Of a stretch of DNA of 64,000 bases, positions 1 through 9,788 are shown piece after piece (positions within the stretch are counted from its first letter, which is position 1; each line of letters begins with the position of its first letter). The stretch covers positions 4,526,001-4,590,000 of the forward strand of contig OX637797.1 of NCBI GenBank assembly GCA_951802425.1, written 5' to 3'. A model generated the notes under the pieces. The model had not been told where the DNA came from and searched no databases. It saw only the letters and a list, made by a program, of their open reading frames with translations. The DNA is from Clavaria fumosa (lineage: Eukaryota; Basidiomycota; Agaricomycetes; Agaricales; Clavariaceae). Position numbers and translations under genes: made by a program.

Positions 1-24
1 CACAGTATATATATGTGAGTGGCC

Positions 25-264
25 TGTCAGGACCCATTCATTTTCCCTTACCCAAGCAGACTCTACTGACACTTATGAACCTCCCAACAGCCTTCTACAA
101 CCTTGCGAGCCCCTTTACACACTTCTGGAACCTGCAGTCCCCTTCCAGAAGCCTCTCCGACCTTCCCTGCTCTTACATGACACTCACAACCACCAGGCTG
201 TACTTGCAATGCCCTTCCCTAACACACCTTATGCATACCTACCACCTGAACCCCATTGCACATC
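25..264 (+). repeat. 5' fragment of LTR-2, cut by the LTR-1/Ty3 insertion
   Basis: Begins with TGTCAGGACCCATTC, the same terminus as the reverse complement of 6403 and as 44331. It stays similar to those copies (TTCCAGAAGCCTCTCC block) until position 264, where LTR-1 starts abruptly. It is the first about 240 bp of a 1.4-kb LTR. CpGs present in the 4915-6403 copy are mostly TG or CA here, so it is an older copy. Short peptides readable in it have no family resemblance and I do not call a gene. Confidence 0.75.
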
Positions 265-1216
265 TGTTATGGATCTGGTACTGGGTGCAGTCAGAAATGA
301 GTCACTGAGAATCAGGATGACTCAGACAGGTCCTCAATTCCTTATGCAGTTGGCCTACAGGACTAGTAGACCCTCCAGTTCCATACCTTCCTGCTAACAG
401 TATTGAAACCAACACTGCTAGCAAGGCATTGTTTTGGGCAGATATTATTATTAGTTAGTAACCTAAGTCACAACATCCCATGGGCTTAGCCATTGACCCC
501 CATAGTCTGCCTCAACCTGGTATCACTCCACAGGTTGATACTATGGCTCAATGACTGACCACTCCATAGGTATTGTACGCTTAAGCCAAATCAATGTAGA
601 TAGGTCAAAATAGGTCAAAATAGATCAGTAAATATGCAGCTAACCAGAAACGGGAAAAACAAGCTACAGAGTTCATGGGATTCTCCTGGTCTTGTAGACC
701 ATTCTACCTCTATAAACCTCCACCTAATTCTCAGTACTTGGCTAGCTATTCACTACTTACTCTGATGAATACACTGGTACATTGTACAGTAGAACAGCTT
801 GTACCCTATACCAAGATATCTGTAACTTGCTCAATACTTACCACGCCGAGGGAGTCGGCATAGGGCGGCTCAATCAAAGCCTGGGTACCCTTGGGTACCC
901 AGATCACTTGACCAGACTAAGTCCTTAGTCAGCAATTACTAGATTTAGTTCAACTAGATTTAGTCCTTAGTTTAACTAAATTTGTCCTTAGCTCCTTGCT
1001 GGGCTAGACATAGGCTTAATCCTCTTGGGGGATGGTGTAATCGATAAGTGGGTATGTAATTATGCCTGCAACGTGAGGTTCTGTCAGCTATTTATACTCA
1101 AATTTGCATATCTACTACATTTGGAAAGATTCAACATAGCTCCTTAACTAGTAATCCTAACATACCATTTAAGGACTCTAAATTAAGGAGAATTTGGTAG
1201 GCTTACATATCAGGCA
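265..1216 (+). mobile_element. LTR-1, copy A: probable 5' LTR of the Ty3/gypsy element
   Basis: Homologous from end to end with 40106-41049. The two copies share both boundaries (TGTTATGG at the start, TATCAGGCA at the end) while the flanks differ, as expected for an LTR with TG...CA ends. It precedes a gag-protease-RT series in the same orientation. A TATA-like TATTTATA lies at 1089-1096, about 120 bp before the 3' end. No 5-bp target duplication is visible beside this single LTR, as expected if it is the 5' LTR of a longer element. At aligned sites this copy has CA where copy B has CG, so A is the more decayed. Confidence 0.7.
1089..1096 (+). promoter_or_regulatory. TATA-like box in LTR-1 copy A
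   Basis: TATTTATA lies about 120 bp upstream of the LTR 3' end, and the same string is conserved in copy B at 40923-40930. The position is typical of an LTR promoter. No transcript evidence is available. Confidence 0.35.
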
Positions 1217-1862
1217 GGTGTCACAACCCAACACACCCCACTATGGGCCGCCCGACACACCCGCACACACCATGACTACTCCCAATGTAATTCCGCCGCC
1301 CGACTGCTGTCCCAAATCGACAATCAGCAATACCATGTGTGGGTCGAAATTCCAACATACTACGCATGCTTTGCCATTGTTCAGCTGACATCGGGAAACT
1401 TGGGAAACAAGTGGAGTCAGTTTAGGACTTGCAGGGTGGTCACCCGACCAACAACCTTCGGGTCCCCAGACCCCGGCCTCTGTGTCCGCTTCGTTAGGGA
1501 TGATGCTCGGACCAGGTTTGGTTTCCTCAGGGAGCTCCAACCCCTTGGTCCCAGTAACCCTGTATCCTCCCGCTCCACCCACAATGCCTCCAAGCCCTAC
1601 TCCACTGCCTCGACCCTCAGTCCCTGCTCTTGTGTTGAGAAATACACTTACACCAGTACTACCCCCACTATCCCTACTCACAACTAACTACTCTGGAGTG
1701 CTACCAGTGCTTCCTTTTCTGATACCCAGTGTCAACCCACCATCCTCAGCATGAGGGTCACGATGTCTGCTGCTGCCAACCCCAAGCCTCCTGCCACAGT
1801 TGCTGCCATGACCTTTCGAGATTCCAGGGATTCCGCAAGGAATTCCACTGGCGGTACCTCCT
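1217..1862 (+). other. Ty3/gypsy leader and decayed gag N-terminal region
   Basis: Lies between the 5' LTR-1 and the recognisable gag. It starts GGTGTCACAACCC directly after the LTR, where a primer-binding site is expected; I cannot match it to a tRNA by eye. From 1482 to 1754 a proline-rich frame (many PP, PSP and LPP steps) resembles the low-complexity N-terminus of fungal gag proteins, but it is not in the frame of the downstream gag. The frames are broken, so I call no CDS. Confidence 0.45.
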
Positions 1863-2881
1863 GTGGTACCCATCGGAAATCCGCCCACCAGTCTGCCATA
1901 CTACATCTACTACCTGGCACCTGGAGACGACGGCCCCAAACTCAAGGAGCCCGATGTCTTCACAGGTAAGGACCCAGCATGGCTAACAATGTTCATCTTG
2001 CAGTGCATTACATGGTTTCTGGGGAAGCCACGGAAATTCGCTACTGATCGGGATCATGTTCTATTCGCCACGTCGTATCTCCGAGATCAAGCGAATACCT
2101 GGTGGATGCCATACCTTGTCCAGCAACCGCCCCCCACAATGTTGGACAATTGGGATAACTTCACCATGGAATTATTTCTGGTATTCAGAAACCCCCCCCC
2201 ACATATGACTTCGAAGAGCGTGTTGCATAATTTGAAGATGCCCAACAATTCCCGCATCACAGAATACATCGTCACCTTCAATTCGCACGCACCCTACACT
2301 GGATACAATGACACCGTGCTCGCCAAGGCCTTTTACCAGGGGCTCACCAACTGCATCAAAGACCAGTTTCAATACACGAGTCGAGAGCAGGAGTTCACTG
2401 GACTCTGTCAACAAGCTTTGGCCTTCGAGCAGCAGTACTGGCAATGTGAGGAAGAACAAGGCCGCTTTCCGACATCTGTCCAATACAGAAAGTGACCCGG
2501 CGACTCATCGTGCGGAAATTTGTCAAACCCGATGAAAGACCGCAATGTGAAACCCACCAACAACCAATCCTCGAACCGCCCTGCGCCCATTCCAGTAACC
2601 AACCCCATCATGACATCCGCTCTGGCCAAACCTGCCTCAACCCCTGTAACGAAGCCGAAGGAGGGAAAGATGGAGAAATCCACACCTTGCAGACCATTCT
2701 CCACCGGGCCGCTGGACTTTGCTTATATTGCATGGGTCAAGGGCATTTCTCGAATACATGCCCGTTGATCCCCACTAACTGCAAGTCTGCTGCCCATGCC
2801 ACCCTCACATTTACCATGACCGCAGCTGAGCCCTTGGCCAGTGACAAGTTGGGAAATGCTCCAGCATCTCAAGGCATGTAG
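1863..2881 (+). pseudogene. gag: Ty3/gypsy gag (capsid plus zinc knuckle), broken
   Basis: The first frame (1863-2495, 210 residues) has a Retrotrans_gag-like capsid: the KEPDVFTGKD start block, a ...W..YL..QA..WW helix region and a WDNF..E... segment. It ends at a TGA (2493-2495). The same frame reopens after that stop into a typical lysine/proline/serine linker (from about 2520). Coding then shifts frame near 2640-2670 into a segment with a C-x2-C-x4-H-x4-C zinc knuckle (CLYCMGQGHFSNTC, about 2720-2761). At least one stop and one frameshift therefore separate capsid and nucleocapsid. In Ty3/gypsy elements Gag packages element RNA into virus-like particles. It lies downstream of LTR-1 copy A and upstream of protease and RT. 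It is non-functional as it stands. Confidence 0.85.
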
Positions 2882-2889
2882 GGAGATTC

Positions 2890-3345
2890 TTGAGTTGCGA
2901 TATTGCCATAGATACCAATACTGATACCTGTACCATGGATGAACTCCCCTTATACACGGTTCTGTCATCTATTTCTTCTGCTGCCTTTTTGATTTCCATT
3001 GTTATTCTGCAAATTAGCAATACCCCTGTACCCACACTTGTAGATTGTGGAGCTACCGAATGTTTCATTTTGCCCGACTTTACACCTTTGAAATTCCATT
3101 CAACACTAACCCACCCTATACAACTTAGGCTATTTGACGGGTCCATCGCAGGACTGATCACCCAAGTGACCGACCAACAATTCTGCTTTGAGGACAGCAC
3201 AATGCACACTGAACATTTCTATGTTACCCAACTCCATTCGGATGTGAAGGTCATACTCGGACTGTCATGGCTTTGGAAACACAACCCAGACATCGATTGA
3301 CCAACCCTCTCGATACAATTCCGCAATTCCGATACCTGACCACTG
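2890..3345 (+). pseudogene. pol: Ty3/gypsy aspartic protease (retropepsin-like), broken
   Basis: An open stretch of 136 residues carries the retropepsin active-site region at residues 50-58 (LVDCGATECF) and the C-terminal ILGLSWLWKHNP block of Ty3/gypsy proteases. The usual D-S/T-G triad reads D52-C53-G54, a substitution at a catalytic-loop residue. Two in-frame TGA codons follow (3298-3300 and 3337-3339). The first falls where the family normally has Trp (IDW), consistent with TGG to TGA. The downstream RT is in the same reading frame, so these stops split a formerly continuous pol. The function would have been Gag-Pol processing. Confidence 0.85.
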
Positions 3346-4914
3346 ATGATGAAGCCCTTGCCCACTGTGGCCACCGATGCAGCAAGGCCTGCAGGGTCTC
3401 ATGACCCAACCACTGATGAACTCAGGGTCCTGAAGGAGCTCGCTCCTAAGGACTGGTCAACACTGAGCCCAGGACTACCCACGGGGACCACTGGAAATCC
3501 ACTGTCAGAGTTGAACCCCACCGTGCCTGATAGCAATTCTGCTATGTCGGGAACTTTGAACTCCACCACATGGGACTGGGCAAACCTACCCGAGGAGCCT
3601 TTGCCACCTTTTCCCACTGTTGTTGCTGCTGATAAAACTTTACCCAACACGAATTTACACAGAACAGGGTCACAGGAAAATTCTGCTGCCCTGTTGCCCA
3701 AACCAGCACCTATTGAAATTCGAATTTTGGATCCCACCCACTTCACCAACCATCTAGTGGGTGAGGATATAATTCTGCATGCTGTTTATCATTTTTTCCC
3801 TGCACCTGAAGACTCGCTCCAAGCTAATGCTGCACTAATCAATTCTGAACCCCCAGAAGCAAGGGCAAACCTACCACCTCAATACGCAGACTTTACCAAT
3901 GTCTTCTCCAAGGAAGAGGCCCGCACCTTTCCACCCCACCGAACTTACGATCATGCGATACAACTTGAACCAGACACCAAAGCCCCTTGGGGTCTGCTGT
4001 ATAACATGTCTGAGCTGGAATTAAAGGTTTTGCATGACTATATTGATGACATGCTCCAGAAGGGATTTATCCACCCTTCTGAATCCCCCACGGGAGCCCC
4101 CGTTGTATTTGCAAAAAAGAAGGACAGTTCACTCTGTCTTTGTGTTGACTACCGAGGTTTAAACAGGGTGATGATCAAAAACTGCTACCCAATCCCACTA
4201 ATAAACAATATGCTCGACTGCTTATGGGGTGCATGGATCTACTCAAAAATCAACCTCCATGCCGGATACAACAACATCCGCATCAAGGACAGTGACAAGT
4301 GGAAAACTGCCTTCCGCACCCAATACAGTGCCTTTGAGTACTTGGTGATGCCATTTGGGCTAACCAATGCTCTGGCAATGTTCCAGCGGTTCATGAACGA
4401 CATCTTCGCCAACATGGTCAACTCCTTCGTGGTTGTCTATCTTGATGATATTTTAATTTATTCCGACAACACGATGGTGCATGAGGGTCACATCTGCTGC
4501 GTTCTACAGCGGCTCCACGACAATCAACTTCATGCAAACCCAATGAAATCGAGTTTCCACCTTGATTCCATGGAATATTTGGGTTTTATTGTTTCTCCTA
4601 GTGGAATTTCTATGGACTCAACAAAAATTGATGCCATCTTAAACTGGCCATCGCCTACTAATGTTAAAGAAACACAGTCCTTCTTAGGTTTCATGAATTT
4701 CTACCAACGATTCATCCATGGCTACTTGAGAATAACCCGACCATTCAATAACCTCATGCAGAAAGGGCTCTGCTTTGACTGGACAACGGATTGCCAAGCG
4801 GCATTTGACCACTTGAAGTCGGTATGTACATCTGCTCTGGTCCTTGCACATTACGACTCAGAAAACCCCACTGTCATAGAGACGGACAGGTTGGAATACG
4901 CCATAGCAGCAATT
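3346..4914 (+). pseudogene. pol: Ty3/gypsy reverse transcriptase with start of RNase H, truncated
   Basis: A 523-residue frame. Residues about 185-235 contain the pre-RT linker, and about 236-405 the RT palm and fingers: CVDYRGLN, MPFGLTNA, and YLDD at residues 365-368 (4438-4449). The thumb/connection follows, then an RNase H start with FDWTTDCQAAF and ETD at 512-514. The first palm Asp, normally K-I/V-D-L, is Asn at residue 303 (4252-4254), which should abolish polymerisation. The reading frame is cut at ATT (4914) by LTR-2; the next codons, TGT TAG, belong to that LTR. RNase H, integrase and the 3' LTR are missing from this side. Classified as Ty3/gypsy by motif order and the YLDD/FGL.NA motifs. 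Confidence 0.92.
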
Positions 4915-6403
4915 TGTTAGGGCCTGTCTCGTCTCAATAGTAGTGCCAGAGATTGACTTGTTGGTGACCTATGCTGGAAACTCGCTAAGACCAATCAACT
5001 GTTGAGCACAGTCGAGAATGCTCAGTCCCGGAAGGTCGCAAAGACATCTGAGAAGATGTAAGAGCGAAGGAAGACAAGTATAGAAAGAGAAGACATTGTT
5101 TGGAAAGTCACGAAGTTGGTAGATGAAGTGTAAAGTAGGAAATTGACGAGGAGAGAAATGAGTAATGCTGAAAGGGTTGCGAAGTCGACCGACGAAGCAT
5201 GAAGAAAGGAATAGACAAGGTGGGAGAAACTGATAATGCTGAGAAGGTCGAGAGATCGACCGACGAGGCGTAAGAGAGGAAAAGACGAGGTGAAGGAAAA
5301 AGGACAATGCTAGGAGGGTCACGGGTAGTCGTGACGAGGTTAGGAAGTGTGTCGGTGAAGGCAATAACTTTGCCAACCGACGGGAGAACCTGTAGGGTTC
5401 AAAAGATCAGTACCAAGATGAAATGAAGAGAATACTTAGGCGCGTGAGTTTATACGAGCACAGAGGATGAATCAGAGTGAAGCAGGAGTGTCTTGGCAAT
5501 ATTGAGGTCACCAAGTGAGACAAGACCTATCAATCGTGGTGGTTCCAAGCTCAAAGGGCATAATAGCCTCAAGCTTAAACCAATGTGCGTCAATATCAAG
5601 TCTAGAGTACCATAAGTACATGCAAGACCTTATATACATACGTACAGAGAGTATAATAGAAAAGGAAAAGTACAGAAGTTGCCAGGTGATGAGACTATAG
5701 TAGTACGGGGTATGTTTAGTCATAAAGTGACTAGGCGCATGCTCTACTAAGGTCACGAGGGGTTAGGTATGCATAGGTAAGGTCGCGAAGATGACCTGTC
5801 ATGGGTCGCGACCTAGTTAAATAAGTATATATGTTGCTGTAACTACGGAGGGATTCTCGGATCATAAGTAACATAGTTATAGGCGACTGAGAAGAAGAAG
5901 GGATGCATATTTGAAGTAATAATAAAGCTGACCATTGGTGGCGCATTTGAGTGTTAAGGTTGTGAGGTCATAAGAGTGGTCACATGGGTGACGTTAGTGA
6001 CACAGGTGACGCAGGTGACTTTGGGTGGGAAGTCACATGGGTAATGCATGTAACGCAGGTAATGGCCATAACGCTGTTATCGTATTGGCGCTGGTGGTAG
6101 CGCCAGGGGTGCTGTGCCAAGTCATGTGCTGGTGGAAGTAGACATGCAACGACATGTTGTGCATAAGATTAGTGGGTCCGGGCGGAGTATACATGTAGAG
6201 TGAAGTAGTAGGAAGTGTCGCGAGTACAGCATGGTGGTCGCGAGTGTCATGTGAGTGCGGGGGAGGTTGGAGAGGCTTCCGGAAGGAGACAGCGGGTTCT
6301 GGAAGTATGTAGAAGGGCTCGTGAGGTTGTAGAGGGTCGTCGGGAGGCTTGTAGATGTTGGTAGAGTCAGCTTGGTTAGAGGAAAAATGAATGGGTCCTG
6401 ACA
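4915..6403 (-). mobile_element. LTR-2, complete copy (probable 3' LTR), minus strand
   Basis: Read on the minus strand it starts TGTCAGGACCC (6403) and ends CCCTAACA (4915), 1489 bp with TG...CA ends. Related copies lie at 25, 9165, 38847, 43245 and 44331. On the minus strand it is immediately preceded by a purine tract (6404-6415), so it is the 3' LTR of a minus-strand element. It lands inside the Ty3 RNase H. The 5-bp flanks (CAATT on the left, TTACC on the right) do not match, as expected if the right side is internal element sequence. It is the most CpG-rich LTR-2 copy in the window, suggesting the youngest insertion. Confidence 0.75.
5628..5637 (-). promoter_or_regulatory. TATA box in LTR-2
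   Basis: GTATATAAGG on the minus strand, about 766 bp from the LTR start. The plus-strand copy has TATATAAG at 45061, about 730 bp from its start, so position and sequence are conserved. Likely the core promoter of the element. Confidence 0.5.
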
Positions 6404-6415
6404 TTACCCCCCCTT
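6404..6415 (-). other. Polypurine tract before LTR-2
   Basis: On the minus strand GAAGGGGGGGTAA directly precedes TGTCAGG. The frame across it reads like the glycine-rich pol end common in gypsy elements (LEGG). This is the expected plus-strand priming site and fixes the LTR-2 orientation. Confidence 0.65.
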
Positions 6416-6519
6416 CAAGCCTCAAGCCCTGCAAGAGTGGAGGTCACGTGATGATTAGTCAGTGCGATGTTTGTTGATCAAGTCACGACACCCAAAAAAT
6501 TTCTCTAAGTCCAACCACC

Positions 6520-8164
6520 ATGGTGTCCTCTTTCATCAAACAGCACGAGCCTGAAACCGGCAAGAACCAAAATGAGGTTGCATGCGAAATGCAGATTTAC
6601 AATGCAATGGAGCCTGGGATCGACTTGGGGATCCTAGAAGACACGCTGGCCCATCAAAAGGCCGAACAGGCGCAATGTGTGCATTCTCGAGAAGAAGTCG
6701 CGAGGCACAAAAGGAGGAGCAAGGTTGCGAGTCCCAACAAGGCAAGGGATGTCGTCGTAGGCCCTAGTGGGTCAATGGAGAATGTTACAGGCGGGACTGA
6801 CCCCTCTCCCGTAGACTTCTTGAAATTATGGAAGAAAATCAGGTCAGCAAAAGAGAACAAGGACTGGAATGAGGTAGAGTGTGAGGTGCGTAGTAATAAT
6901 TCTCATTCCAATTCCTCTCTAATGGTTGTGTTACAGGATTGCGACAATTGCGTTGCGAAGAGCCGGCAGTGTGAGTGCAGTGCTGCCAGTAGATGTCGTC
7001 AGTGCGTGGAGGACCACGGAAAATGTTCGTGGGTCCAAGATTTTCGTTGGTGGCACATCAAGGCTCAGCTTGGGTGGGATGACATGCAGGTGGACGAGGT
7101 GTTGAAGCGCATTGACGGACCGGAAACGGTGGGCATGGGGGCGCCCAAGGTTGCAAGCCGAGTGGGGAGAAAACTTCCCACCCTATCGATTCCAGAGACC
7201 CTGACACGAACAGGGCACGGAAAACGAGTGAGGGTAAGGTTGTGGTCGCCGATGCCAGGTCCTTCAATGTCGGGGAGGTGAGTTGCGGACGTACCAGAAA
7301 CAGAGACGGAGGCAGAGGAAGACACGCCGGTGCGTCTAACAAATGTCGTGAAAGTTTGTGCGGAGAAGGCATGGATTCTGACAATCCCGGGAGAGAAGGG
7401 GCGGTTGCTTCGGAAGGTGATGGACTGTGAGGAAGAAGTCAAGATCCTTCAAGGGTGGTTGGACGTAAGGGCGACGAAGGAGCACTGGTTGGAAGGAAGG
7501 CTGAAGAAGAGTGAGGAGGAGGGCACTGGTTGGAAGGAAGGCTGAAGAAGAGTGAGGAGGAGGTGAAGAGATTGAAGCAGGTCACGACGATGGCACGGAT
7601 GAAGGCGGTGACCTCTTCACAAGAGTCCGGAACAAGGGAGGAGATGGAGAGGGAACTCGCGACGTTGAGGCAGCAGGTCGCGGAACCCTCGAGGAAGATG
7701 TTGTGGGTGGAAAGGTCCAACAGGGAGGGAGAGTTAGAGGGAGAGTTGGTGGTGGTAAAACACAAGTTGGAGGAGGCGCGGAAAAGCGCAAAAGGTGAGT
7801 TTTAGTGTTTCTTTACTGATTCACGGTTTTACTGAACTCACGGGTTCATAGGGAAAGGCAAGGAGTGCGGGAGAAATCATCGAAGGTGCCCACATCCAAA
7901 ATTGTGGATGCGGAAGTCACAGAATTGACAGTGCAGGCGGAGGGGGCGGAGAGGGAGTTTGAGGCACTCCACGGGGAGTGGGAAGGTAAGTAATCATTTG
8001 GTTTTACTGCATTACAAATTGATTTCCTTTGTTTACTCAGACCAGGAAACCAAGTTGAGAGAGGCACGCCGTGAGGTGAAGGAATTGGAGAAGGAAAAGG
8101 AGGGTAAGTCAATGATCACAAGTGTGGAATGAATTAATTTCGCGTTTCTTAGGGTTAATTGTGA
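6520..8164 (+). pseudogene. Zn2Cys6-like / coiled-coil protein gene, multi-exon, broken
   Basis: The start ATG (6520) sits in CCACCATGG. Exon 1 is 6520-6885. A 51-bp intron (6886-6936, GTGCGT...ACAG) is removable in phase. The joined protein then has C-x2-C-x6-C-x7-C-x2-C-x6-C (Cys codons from about 6940 to 7024), matching the spacing of fungal Zn2Cys6 clusters, with one extra Cys. The frame meets TGA at 7279-7281 and continues in the same frame with acidic, charged sequence. A 41-bp tandem duplication (7483-7564) then shifts it. Heptad-like Glu/Lys/Leu-rich coiled coils follow (7530-7794). Further candidate introns are 7795-7851, 7986-8040 and 8104-8152; exons 7852-7985 and 8041-8103 join in frame. 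The gene is cut at 8165 by REP1. I do not recognise a named family. A DNA-binding or element-associated role is inference only. It runs antisense to the adjacent LTR-2 element. Confidence 0.6.
7483..7564 (+). repeat. 41-bp tandem duplication inside the coiled-coil exon
   Basis: Two adjacent copies (7483-7523 and 7524-7564) beginning CACTGGTTGGAAGG. Because 41 is not a multiple of three, the duplication shifts the reading frame. Removing one copy in thought reconnects the two Glu/Lys-rich frames on either side. The copies look identical, so the event is probably recent. Confidence 0.85.
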
Positions 8165-9164
8165 CTAACAGCATAGTCCTTGTGCAGATGGAGTATCTGC
8201 GCTTTCTTTCACTGCAAGCTAACCACTCAAGCTAGTCTTTTGAAATTTTGTGTGCCTATATCTACCCCTCTAATCCTCAATCTCCATGGTTTACATTTTC
8301 CCAAAACCTATTTCGCAATGCATGCCAGAGCTGCTGACCAAACCAGTCAAAATTCTCCCATTTATCAAAACCAACCATAGGATTCCAAAACAAATGGAAT
8401 TCTATACTGGGCCATCCCATACCTATCATATTCCATCCCTCTCTCTCCCCTCCCATCACCCACAAAGCAACAATTCCAGCATACAGTCAGAATCCAGTTC
8501 TCACAGTCCTCACACAGTTTGTACTTAGTGGCACCCTGACAAGGACCCCACATGAAATATTCCCAAATAAAAAAATCCCCCCTTTTAGTTCTCACTATGT
8601 CTTTGATGATGTTTACTCTCATTTGGTGCTTTCCCTCAAAACTTTTTTTTCACCCCAAAAATTCATTTAGGGTTCCTGGGGGTCTTCCAGCAAAAATTGA
8701 AATATAGTAGCTGTGAAGTAGTTATTAGTGCCATTTAGAAGAACATATGCAGCTGACTGATGGCTGCATATATGTTGATGTTGTCACATCATGAAGTGGG
8801 TCACATGGTGATGCTTGTGACCATGAGTAATGCTAGTAATGTGAATAAGACTAATGTATCTATGTGGCATGTCATGTGCCAGATGAAGGGATTGTGCCAT
8901 GGTACATCATATATAATATCATACATAATATTGGAGGCTGCTGGTGTGCCATTATTGTTGTTAGCTGCTGGTGCATCATCATCATCAGCTGCTGCTGCTG
9001 TCATCAGTCATTGTTGTTGGCTGCTGGTGCATTGTTGTTGTCATTGTTGGCTTCTAGTGTGCCATTGTTGGCTTCTAGTGTGTCATTGTCATTGGTCATC
9101 ATCATTGGCTGCTGGTGTGTCATTGTCATCATCAGCCACTGCTGCCATCATTAGTCATCATTGG
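8165..9164 (+). repeat. REP1 dispersed repeat, copy 1 (long form related to SAT652)
   Basis: Starts CTAACAGCATAG like every SAT652 monomer and is similar to the monomer for about 360 bp (to about 8527). It then continues into a tail not found in the satellite: an A/C-run-rich block, GGTTCCTGGGG...TCTTCCAGCA, GCAGCTGACTGA, and a stretch of imperfect GCTGCTGGTG / CATCATCATC repeats (8936-9164). The same tail occurs at 38187-38846 and, in altered form, at 52860-53149. Frames here are low-complexity artefacts. It interrupts the coiled-coil gene at 8165. Confidence 0.8.
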
Positions 9165-9235
9165 TGTTAAGGCCTGTCCTGTCTCATAAATAACACTGAA
9201 GGTTGATTTGATGGTGACCAGTCCTGTAAACTCAC
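9165..9235 (-). repeat. LTR-2 terminal fragment
   Basis: TGTTAAGGCCTGTCCTGTC... matches the terminus of LTR-2 (compare 38847 and 4915) for about 70 bp, then stops where a copia LTR begins (TGTTGGAATTCC at 9236). The junction REP1-LTR-2 is the same as at 38846/38847. Confidence 0.7.
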
Positions 9236-9408
9236 TGTTGGAATTCCGGTTGTTGGTGAGTCCAGATATGATGAGACGACGCTCGAGATTAGCAGGGAAC
9301 CTGGTATAAACACAAGGGAATCCAATCTACTGCCCTAGGCCTGTATAGCTACATTAAAAGTCTGACTAGGCTACGTGCAGCGAGGGGTGTTTTCACCCAA
9401 ATCCAATA
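9236..9408 (-). mobile_element. Short Ty1/copia-type LTR, minus strand
   Basis: On the minus strand the segment ends GGAATTCCAACA at 9236 and begins near TATTGGATTTGGG at about 9408, after a GGGGGAG purine run (9409-9415). The termini are partly inverted (TTGGA / TCCAA), typical of copia LTRs. It lies directly downstream of a copia gag fragment. The length of about 173 bp is an estimate because the first bases deviate from TG. Confidence 0.5.
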
Positions 9409-9440
9409 CTCCCCCATGAATGCATCCCCGAGCCATCTGA

Positions 9441-9788
9441 TTAAAATGTGTAAGGTCCGCCATGTGTAGCCAACATCGCCTGCAGGCCGTCATCACCTTT
9501 CAACTTCCCCTTCGCACCTCCCCCACGCTTGTAGCAGGCCTTCGTAAGGTGTCCCTCCGACCCACATTTATTGCATTCAACATCATTTGGAACATCGCAT
9601 TCTGACCTTAGGTGGTCTGCCTCGCCACACTGCCAGCATTTGCGTGTTTTCAGCGGATTCCGGGGGGGGACGACGGCCGCTAGCGCCGTGTTTGCAGGCA
9701 TGGCCCCTCCGATCGCATGGCACGCCTCCTCGTTCAGAATGCAGGTGACGACATGCTCGACATCGAGCTCTTTCCCTGCAGTAGCGTC
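9441..9788 (-). pseudogene. gag: Ty1/copia gag C-terminal fragment with two zinc knuckles
   Basis: About 115 residues on the minus strand. Two C-x2-C-x4-H-x4-C knuckles are visible (CWQCGEADHLRSEC and CNKCGSEGHLTKAC), followed by a Gly/Lys-rich tail ending at TAA (9441-9443). Upstream is the end of a helical gag region (AGKELDVEHVVTCILNEE). Tandem knuckles are nucleocapsid RNA-binding modules of copia Gag. The N-terminal part is missing because SAT652 starts at 9788. Downstream, only about 25 bp separate the stop from the purine tract and LTR, so protease, integrase and RT are absent: either an internal deletion or a gag-only non-autonomous element. Confidence 0.8.

Noticed and set aside
265..1216. 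Solo LTR with target-site duplication
   Set aside because: 5-bp flanks do not match for LTR-1 or for the complete LTR-2 copies, so I do not claim solo insertions.
1217..1240. Defined primer-binding site for the Ty3 element
   Set aside because: I could not match it to a specific tRNA 3' end from the sequence alone.
8760..9170. Leu/Cys/Ser-rich 136-residue gene
   Set aside because: Low-complexity translation of GCTGCTGGTG/CATCATC repeats in the REP1 tail.
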